This document shows, piece by piece, positions 56,850 through 64,000 of a DNA stretch of 64,000 nucleotides. The position numbers were made by a program, and so were the translations under genes. Origin of the DNA: Nymphaea colorata (Eukaryota > Streptophyta > Magnoliopsida > Nymphaeales > Nymphaeaceae); NCBI RefSeq assembly GCF_008831285.2, contig NC_045147.1:12217427-12281426 (forward strand). The letters are read 5' to 3'. Within the stretch, counting starts at the first letter, position 1. Every line of letters begins with the position of its first letter. The notes under the pieces are model-generated. The model was not told the origin of the DNA and ran no database searches. It saw only the letters and a program-made list of their open reading frames with translations.

Positions 56850-57618
56850 TGGAATAAAGAAATTAAATGAAACCTAAAGCTTTGGGCTTCTATGCCCATT
56901 TCCAAACTCAAAAGTAAGATCTGATCTAGATTCAATAATCTAGATCCAATAAAGGATTATGAATCAATACTTGCATTTTAGATAGAAACTTGTGATCTGG
57001 AATCGAGTAACGATAAATTGAATCGGAATTATATGTATGGAATGGGATCTAGGACTCTATAAGGATATCTGGGACTCTATAGGGATCGGTCCAATTTAAA
57101 TGGAACTAGGTATGTGTCAGGTCATCTGAATATTGAATTTTCTATTGTAAACTTGTTCTAATCATCTAGAATCTGGACCGAATTACTTGAGATCCAAGAT
57201 CTGCATCACTGGGAGGAACCCATTGTACAAGGAGGACCAACAAATCAGTTTCAGTTCGTTCTTGGACTGGTTCCTGTGAACTGCCACATGGTCTCAAGTT
57301 TTCAAAATCTATTCACGAGGCATCGAAGACCAGTGCGTTGCTGGCTCATAAACCGGTACTTATGGTCCTAAAGTAGGTTCATAAGTTTTTGAGATTGATA
57401 TAGGGGTTTGAAATTTACTTTGGGTTCATGCTTTAATGATTAAGAAATTATTTTATTTTTGTGAAGATACATCAATCTGGATTTGGTCTTGAGAATGGAT
57501 GAGTTTATTTGTTCCACAGCAGATACTATAGATACTATACATCATAAGAAGTGTTATTTGACAAGTGGAAGCATTCAAACTACAGTTGATAGCTTCTGCA
57601 ATCTCTACTTACAAAGTA
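56850..57618. other. Unassigned flank
   Basis: 57220-57306 is a diverged copy of 16470-16560 near copy A. Otherwise nothing recognised. Confidence 0.4.
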
Positions 57619-58612
57619 TAGGGCTGCACACACTGAGTAGAAGTTCAGCCAACTTGAACTCGACTCAACTAGAGCTCGAGCTGAGCTTCAAAAGTTAGCC
57701 TGAAGTCAACTCAGTTGACAATGAAGGAACTTGAGCTTGACTCGAGTCAGGCTCGTTTAACCTGTTTAGGATGATTTTTTTCTTTCTTGCTACATTTGTT
57801 GGCGAAGATAATTGTGTAGGCGAGACGATGAGAACTTTAGAGGTCTCGGCAGAAAAAGCAAAAGAATGACAATGACAAAAACCTTTAAAAAAAAAGTCAG
57901 GTAGTGGACTTTGTGCTCACAGCCCTCAATGGAACAAGGGAGCCTACACTCCGTTCGAGCAGAGAACCCAAGCTCGGGCAAGCAAGGGTTTTTGGTTTTG
58001 AGGAGCTCGAGTGAGGGCCAAGACTCGAGCGAAGGGAAAATCAGAACCCTCACTCGAGCAAGAGGGTTTTTGTGAGCTAAGAACCCTCGCTGGAGAGAGA
58101 AAGAAAGAGAGAGAGAGAGAAATGAAAAGAGGAATGAAGAAAAAGGCTCATAAAGGACTTACCTTTGGTCTTTCCCACCCCCGCTCGTCGTTGAATCATG
58201 GCGTCACCATGGTCGATGCCATCTGCCATCACTGGAGGATGGAGGCTTGATGGAGTAAGCCTCCTGGAGGATGAAGGAGAAAGGGCGAGGAGAGATGAGA
58301 AAAAAGATGATATCGGAAAGCAATGTATACGGAAAAGAGCAATGATGAGGATGGGCAAGGATGAAGGAAGACTGGGTGAGAAGAGAGAAAAAGAAAGGGA
58401 AAAAAGTTTGGTGAGGGGAGAAAAACGAAAAAATAAGGAAAAGTTTGTAAATGCGAACAATGGGAACAAATAATGATTCAAGTCCAGTTTAATTGAGTCT
58501 AGTCAACTCAAACTCATCTCGCTAAAGCTTGAGCTCGACTAGTATAAAAAGCGAGTCGACTAGTATAAAAAGCCAGTCAAGCTCGAGTCTGAACTCCAGC
58601 GAGGCAGCCCTA
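57619..58612. mobile_element. Second hAT-like element with CTCGAG words
   Basis: Left end TAGGGCTGCACAC and right end, other strand, TAGGGCTGCC. Flanking octamers ACAAAGTA and GCTAAGAA match at five of eight. TCGAG-rich arms enclose a GA-rich core (58095-58130 is nearly pure GA). A 22-base tandem (CTCGACTAGTATAAAAAGC core) lies near 58536-58575. Confidence 0.5.
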
Positions 58613-59265
58613 GCTAAGAACATAGACGAGGCTATTCCACTGTGCAGGGCAACAGTAGAGTTTCTGGCTACTATTGAGGTTGAGTTTGTTAGGCCTAACA
58701 AACTTAAAACCAGTACATATAATAGCAAGTTTACTGGATGTCATGTATATTGGTGGGGTATGTTATTAATTTGCTACCATAGTCTTGAATTGAGAAACGC
58801 AATGTCATAAATAATGACATGAAACTAACTATTTTTAAATTATTAGTGGTGCATATCACTGTAGCAGATTCACCGTTGAAATATGGACCTTCCAAAATGC
58901 CATACAACACATACGACGATGAATGGACATTTGATGAGCTTTCGTCCATGCGTTTTGAAGAAAAAAAAAAAAAGAGAGAAAGTGACAGCGCACATAACTT
59001 CTCTTATTAATTAATCCAGAAAGTATGACCCAAAGAATAGCACATTTAACAAAGTTTCCATGAAGCCGGCAGGAACAATCAGGTTCTCTCTTATAAAGCA
59101 ACGAAACATCGCTATCATAAAGTGTTATCTTGCAAGAAGAAGGGACAAAGAAAGATGGATCGCATAAAATACAAGAAAATGGTTAAAAAAAATGTAACTT
59201 GTCATTTTTTTCTTGTGAATATAATTTATTACGTACTGAACTCAGATGCTATTATACTCATTGCC

Positions 59266-59268
<3 letters not shown>
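58613..59268. other. Unassigned flank with a short coding-like stretch
   Basis: 58613-58700 reads NIDEAIPLCRATVEFLATIE in one plus-strand frame, which looks coding but is not recognised and soon loses that character. 59050-59200 is related to 56180-56330. Confidence 0.3.

Positions 59269-59354
<86 letters not shown>
59269..59354. repeat. (TA)n microsatellite with CATA interruptions
   Basis: About 86 bases of TA with two ACATA steps. Confidence 0.95.
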
Positions 59355-59671
59355 CTTATACTTTTTTTATGAGTGTTTTCTTCTAATGACAAAAAAAGTA
59401 TAAGCACATTGAATTACTCTTTCGCCAAAGAAACGACTAAAATAATATCGTGAATTATAAATTCACAATATTGAAACAAAAGATGTTTGCAGACCTTCTT
59501 ACTAACAAGCTAACACTAGGTTTGTGTATTAGACGCGAACATGCCATGAAACACCAAGGAAAATCTAAAATAATTTTCCACCCCATCAAATAGTGAAACA
59601 GTTATTCCCAAAAGTTTTTTCACCCCCATTATATACTTAGAATAGTTTTTCCACAACAAGTTTCCATAGTC

Positions 59672-62043
59672 TTATTCCAGGCCATCAAGCGACCGTGGAG
59701 AAGGGAAAACTTTGAGAGGTATAGCTTTTTGCAGAGTTAAGCCAAACTTGGCTTTCACATCCAGTTGCTCGGGGCCCATCCCATCAGGGAGAGTCCATGA
59801 AAATGAATGGAGGAGAGAAGCCAACACCAGATGAGCCATGCAGACCCCTAAAGGCATGCCAGGGCAGATCCTCCTTCCGGCGCCAAAAGGGATGAAATGA
59901 AAATCCTTTCCTTTGAAATTTACATCAGAATTTAGAAATCTCTCTGGTAAGAAGGATGTTGCATTTTCCCAGCTGGCAGGATCACGTCCGATGGCCCATG
60001 CATTGACAAGAACTTGAGTGTTCTTAGGGACGGTGAAGCCAGATACCTCAGTAGTTACATCTGCTCTATGTGGAATGAGAAGAGGAACCGGCGGGTGCAA
60101 CCGCAGGGTCTCCTTCACCAGTGCTTGTAAGTAGGGGAGTTTCTGGATGTCAGACTCCTTCACAAGACGTTCTGTGCCGACGGTCTGTGTCAACTCAAGC
60201 TGCGTTGTGGACATCTTGTCTGGGTGTCGATGCAGTTCAGTCATGGTCCATTCTATGGTGGTAGAAGTTGTGTCACTTCCAGCAATCAACAAGTCCTGAT
60301 TTACCAAACAATGACCGTGTAATTAGGTCAAATACTTTGTGATTTAATAGTAGTGAAGAATGACAACACAACGTAGCATGTGGTGCTGCTTTGACCTTGA
60401 TACAATTTCAATTCCCAAAGGGAGTTGTCTGGCAATAGTAACAGTAACAGCTTGTTACTCTTTCATGAAGCTGCATGCCCCAAAAATTATAGCTGGTTTT
60501 TAAAGCAATGTATTACACAGTTCTATAAGGCTGTGCTAAAGACTGTAAGTGTTTTATGAAACGATCTGTTACATAGTTCCATGAATCTGTAACATGCGCC
60601 AATCTTTACAGCAAATTCAAGGAATAGTAACAAGCTATTTTCGTTGCCCAACCACTCCCAAAGAGTAGGATTAATAATGCTATCTTTGTCTGAAAAGTTG
60701 GGTGTTTGGTCCTTGAAAACAAAAAAGTTCGATGTATGAAAGGACCATAAAACATGAAGCTACATCTCTTGCTACAATTGTTTTTCAACACTACAACTTT
60801 ATTTCGCCCTTTACCCTAAGCCATCTTTAAAAAAAGGCAAAGGATTCTTTTGATGTACATTCGGTCATTCCTTTTTGAACTGTGGTTATCAGGAAAGGAA
60901 AGGATCATTTTGAAAATAAGCATAGAAAATAACCTGGTCGACAGATGCAGGTAAAACAATATGCTTTCATGTTGAAAATTTGAGATCTTTCCCAGGGTCG
61001 CTCGAACTCGTTATGAAATCTACTTGAAAAAAGATTATTAAACTATATGTGATTGGCTTATGATTCAGGCACTTGTAAGAAAATAATATACACGAAACAA
61101 AGAATAAAGAGGAATTGGGTTGAATAAAAGGGAGCTCACTGATAACAAAGGCCTGATACTCTCCCTGGTGAACCCTGAGCTTGGCTCCCTGGTGAGTTCA
61201 AGAAGCACTTCCAACAAATCCACATACTTCTTCTTCTCCCCTCCATTTGCAGCTGCATCCGACTCCATGCGCTTGTCGATCACTTGGTCAAGTCAAACGC
61301 ATCATACAACCGGTTTATAAGAGTTGTATTTCGACGCCGCAGACCTTCAGGATCGGCCCACCTGAGCGTCGGGAAGAAGTCGGAAAGGTTTGGCTTTGCG
61401 TTGAGGTTTAAAATCTCCCACAACAAGTTCTTGAACCTCCCGCCGACTCCGACTCGAGATCCACCACGTCCTTCGAAAAGATTGTGTTTGCCACCAAGTT
61501 CAGCGTGGTTCCAAACGCACACAAGCGGATATCGAGCGGACGTCCGGCCGCACAGGCCTTGTGAACATGCTGGAGAAGGGCTTGAACCTTTTCTTGCCGG
61601 ATGCCTGCTAATATGTCCAGTCTCTTGAGCGTGAACAGCTCCATGTTGCAGATCCTTCTCAGCTCTCTCCATCTTGTCCCATTCTGACTAAACACCAGCG
61701 AGTGGTGGTGGCAGTTGAACACGGTGACAACGTCTCTGACGGTTCGGCCCGCAAACGCCTGGTCGTGCTTATGGAGCACCTGTTCGGCCATCTCAGCCGA
61801 CGAGACCACCACGGTGGTGATGAAACCGAGCTGCAGCCTCATGAGCGGACCATGGATCTGAGAGAGTCTAGCAACAGACTCATTGGGCATGCTGCCGAGT
61901 TCGAAAAGGGACCCAACCACCCGAAAACCCACCGGACCCGGTGGGAGCTTACTGGTTTTCCGAAAACGAATAAGATTGAAAAGATAGAGGGATGGCAAGA
62001 GAATACAGAGCCACAAAACCAGATTGGTGCTTAGCTCAGCCAT
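59672..62043 (-). pseudogene. CYP76-like P450, copy E, frameshifted
   Basis: Exon 2 (59672-60295) is open with AGSDTTS, KETLR, PERF and the canonical FGAGRRICPG. Exon 1 (61140-62043) is 904 bases instead of 900: one base is missing near 61437 (CCTCCC for CCCTCCC) and a 5-base duplication GTCAA sits near 61290. These do not cancel, so translation leaves frame at about residue 203 and stops. The intron is 844 bases. The TATA segment present in A to D is deleted upstream. Loss of both frame and promoter indicates a true pseudogene, in contrast to copy B. Confidence 0.85.
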
Positions 62044-63212
62044 TTCTTTGGTTCTTCTCTCTCGCTTGTTAGTTAGATGCTTCTTGCAAATGTGGAAACA
62101 TATTTGCTACCTCTTTTTTTTACAAGTTGCTATTTTTATAAAACTTAAAAGTTTCTTCCTCCTAATTTAAATAAAAAAAGTATGGTTTTAGCCTTATAGT
62201 CTTCTTTCCTCTCTCAAAAGTTGGAAATTTACTTTTCGTTACGTGAACTAGATAAAATCTTATTAGAAAAAGATACCAACTATTTAAAATTTCTAAAATT
62301 TCATTGGTCACAAAAATTTATAAATGGCACATCTCATAAAGGGATGAAAAATGGTTTGATTTCCCGATAATGAAGCGCGACGCTAATATATCATGCTTAA
62401 AACGTTCAAAGAAGAACAAAAATTAAATCCAGTTAACTTTAAAGGATCTCCAGCTATCCCCCACGTGGTTTTCTGCTGGTAGTTGGCATTTACAGATCTC
62501 TTCCTTTTTTTTAATGAAAGACAACCTCGACAGAAAAGTCTGTGTGTAAAATTCGATTCTTAAAAGACGTGGAACATCCCAATATTAAACTTTGTCTATC
62601 ATATGTTTTTTGGTTTTCTGATATTTTCTCTAGTTCTTAGCTGCAACCTCTTAAATTCTCATAACTTTCCTTTCAGATGTCATCTTCACTTTCACGTAAC
62701 ATCAACGGAGAGAGAGACTAGTGACGGCGACCTCAAGAGCAAGCCAAATCATTCAATTACTATCAAATTGACTTCAGTCTGTCCATGAGAGCGCTGTCTA
62801 ACATGCCATGAACTAATCAAAATCATTCTCAATGAATCCATATTGAGTGATTTAAATTTGTTCATCAGGTCCGGATGGAGATGAAGATCATGAACGACAC
62901 CGAGTTGCCCAAGGGGTTTCCATGTAGCCTTTCCTTCCTCATCTTTTACGCCACGCACCCTCGTGCCCACTTACATACTGCAAGCGCCTTTGCTGGCCCC
63001 GAATCAGTGGACAAAATGGGTGAGAGGGAGTAAGAGAGGGGGCAAGGAAAGATGCCTGATCAATCTTTGTCGCCCACCCAAACATCTCACTTCTGAAGAA
63101 AAATTGGAAAAATGAAAAATCATTGACGGCCTTATTCGGTTCAAAGTTTCTGATAGTTTCAAGGCTGATTTAGAATCCACGCACCATGTAAACAAACATT
63201 GGATCTTACCAT

Positions 63213-63278
<66 letters not shown>

Positions 63279-63540
63279 CATTGAATCCTTGGATGTGAAT
63301 TTCCCGATAAGTACCTCCTAATTAAGAGACAAAGGTGCTGGTTGATCCTGAAAATATATATAAAGTTGCCGAATGTATTAGCAAATAATAAATTGACATT
63401 TAACTTTTAGAAGTTAATAAATAATCATTCTAGTTACGTGTAGATAATTTTTTTGTTAGAAAGCACAATTTAAAATTTCGTAGGTTATAAAATTTTGTAC
63501 ATCACGCATCTAAAACAAGGGGATGCAAAATTAAGTTTGC
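62044..63540. other. Upstream flank of copy E
   Basis: No gene. The stretch after the ATG goes TTAGTTAGATG|CTTCTTGC where the other copies have about 22 more bases including the TATA box. The rest aligns with the flank of C (36620-38210). Confidence 0.6.
63220..63277. repeat. (TA)n microsatellite upstream of copy E
   Basis: 58 bases of TA at the place of the 131-base repeat upstream of C. Confidence 0.9.
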
Positions 63541-64000
63541 TGATAGTGAAGCATGATCTCAATGACTGCCACATGGAGATCAGAAATATCGTACAAGCAA
63601 GGGAGGAGAGAGAAGCTCTAACCAGTTCAATGGCACAGGCAAAGCTCTAACGAGTTCAATGGCAGGAGATATTTACCTTTCCACGGGTTGGCGGGAGCGA
63701 CACTGTCAATGTCAGGATCTGCACCAGATTGTAGCGAGCTACGACTTACGAGGCCTTCTGATGGGGGATTTCAATTCGATGCGCTACAAAGAGGACAAAA
63801 CTGGCGGCCCTCCTAATAGAGTTTCATGTAAAACTTCAATAAATTTATCTGGGATAACAACCTTCTTACCTTGGTTGATCTAACAATAGGGATGGAGATG
63901 CCCGAATTCTGTGTCGTTAGATTGGTGCTGTGTGAACAAGCAGCGGTCAGCCTCTTCGACAGGAGGATCTGATCTCACAGTGCTGGACAGAGGGATCTCT
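63541..64000 (+). mobile_element. LINE remnant upstream of copy E, cut by window end
   Basis: Reads LRGLLMGDFNSMRYKEDKT near 63760 and then the same stop-containing continuation as the D flank. A short duplication (GCTCTAAC(C/G)AGTTCAATGGCA) lies near 63615-63664. Confidence 0.7.

Noticed and set aside
56462-56935. ORF with Arg-Glu and Ser-Leu runs
   Set aside because: Translation of the CT microsatellite.

Overview
The window looks like nuclear DNA of a flowering plant. The support is intron-containing plant A-type cytochrome P450 genes of CYP76 type, Copia retrotransposons primed by initiator tRNA-Met, L1-like LINE remnants, and Harbinger-like and hAT-like non-autonomous DNA transposons. 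I cannot name the species. No bacterial, organellar or RNA gene was seen.

The backbone is a tandem array of six CYP76-like copies, all on the minus strand and all with two exons and one phase-0 intron after about residue 300. From left to right they are: copy 0 (5373-8629, wrecked by nested insertions); copy A (16822-20033, intact, 507 codons); copy B (25840-29535, three 1-base gaps in exon 1 next to an assembly gap); copy C (32865-36597, intact but with odd substitutions); copy D (50990-53463, intact, fully canonical motifs, the best candidate for a working enzyme); copy E (59672-62043, two frameshifts and no TATA box). In the copies whose promoter is preserved, a TATA box lies about 45-55 bases upstream of the ATG.

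The spaces between the genes are mostly transposons. 1-4031 is a non-autonomous LTR element whose left LTR is cut by the window edge; it sits in an older minus-strand Copia remnant (4032-5372). 6040-8432 is a Copia fragment inside copy 0, itself split by a 1.7-kb Harbinger-like element that seems to carry a captured host exon. 8773-14490 is a degraded but complete minus-strand Copia with a target-site duplication. 20720-23004 is a Harbinger-like element made largely of purine and pyrimidine tracts. 39080-44060 is a plus-strand Copia inserted in a LINE remnant, with an in-frame duplication of its reverse-transcriptase core. 44460-48850 is a second Copia in permuted order around one LTR. 50194-50786, 32131-32664 and 25104-25639 are copies of one old LTR insertion shared by copies B, C and D. 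55133-55744 and 57619-58612 are hAT-like elements rich in CTCGAG-type words.

The history can be read from the array. A unit of about 9.5 kb, running from exon 1 of A to exon 1 of C, was duplicated by unequal exchange inside exon 1. This made B a hybrid: promoter and 5' exon 1 of A, intron and exon 2 of C. The 100-N gap at 30328-30427 probably hides about 2.5 kb of the second copy of the purine/pyrimidine element. Exon 2 of A and exon 1 of C are also mosaics, so gene conversion has moved motifs around. Copies A, B and C share an altered haem-binding signature that D and E lack. The upstream flanks of C, D and E all carry the same LINE remnant, so the older duplications took more than 1.5 kb of upstream DNA with the gene.
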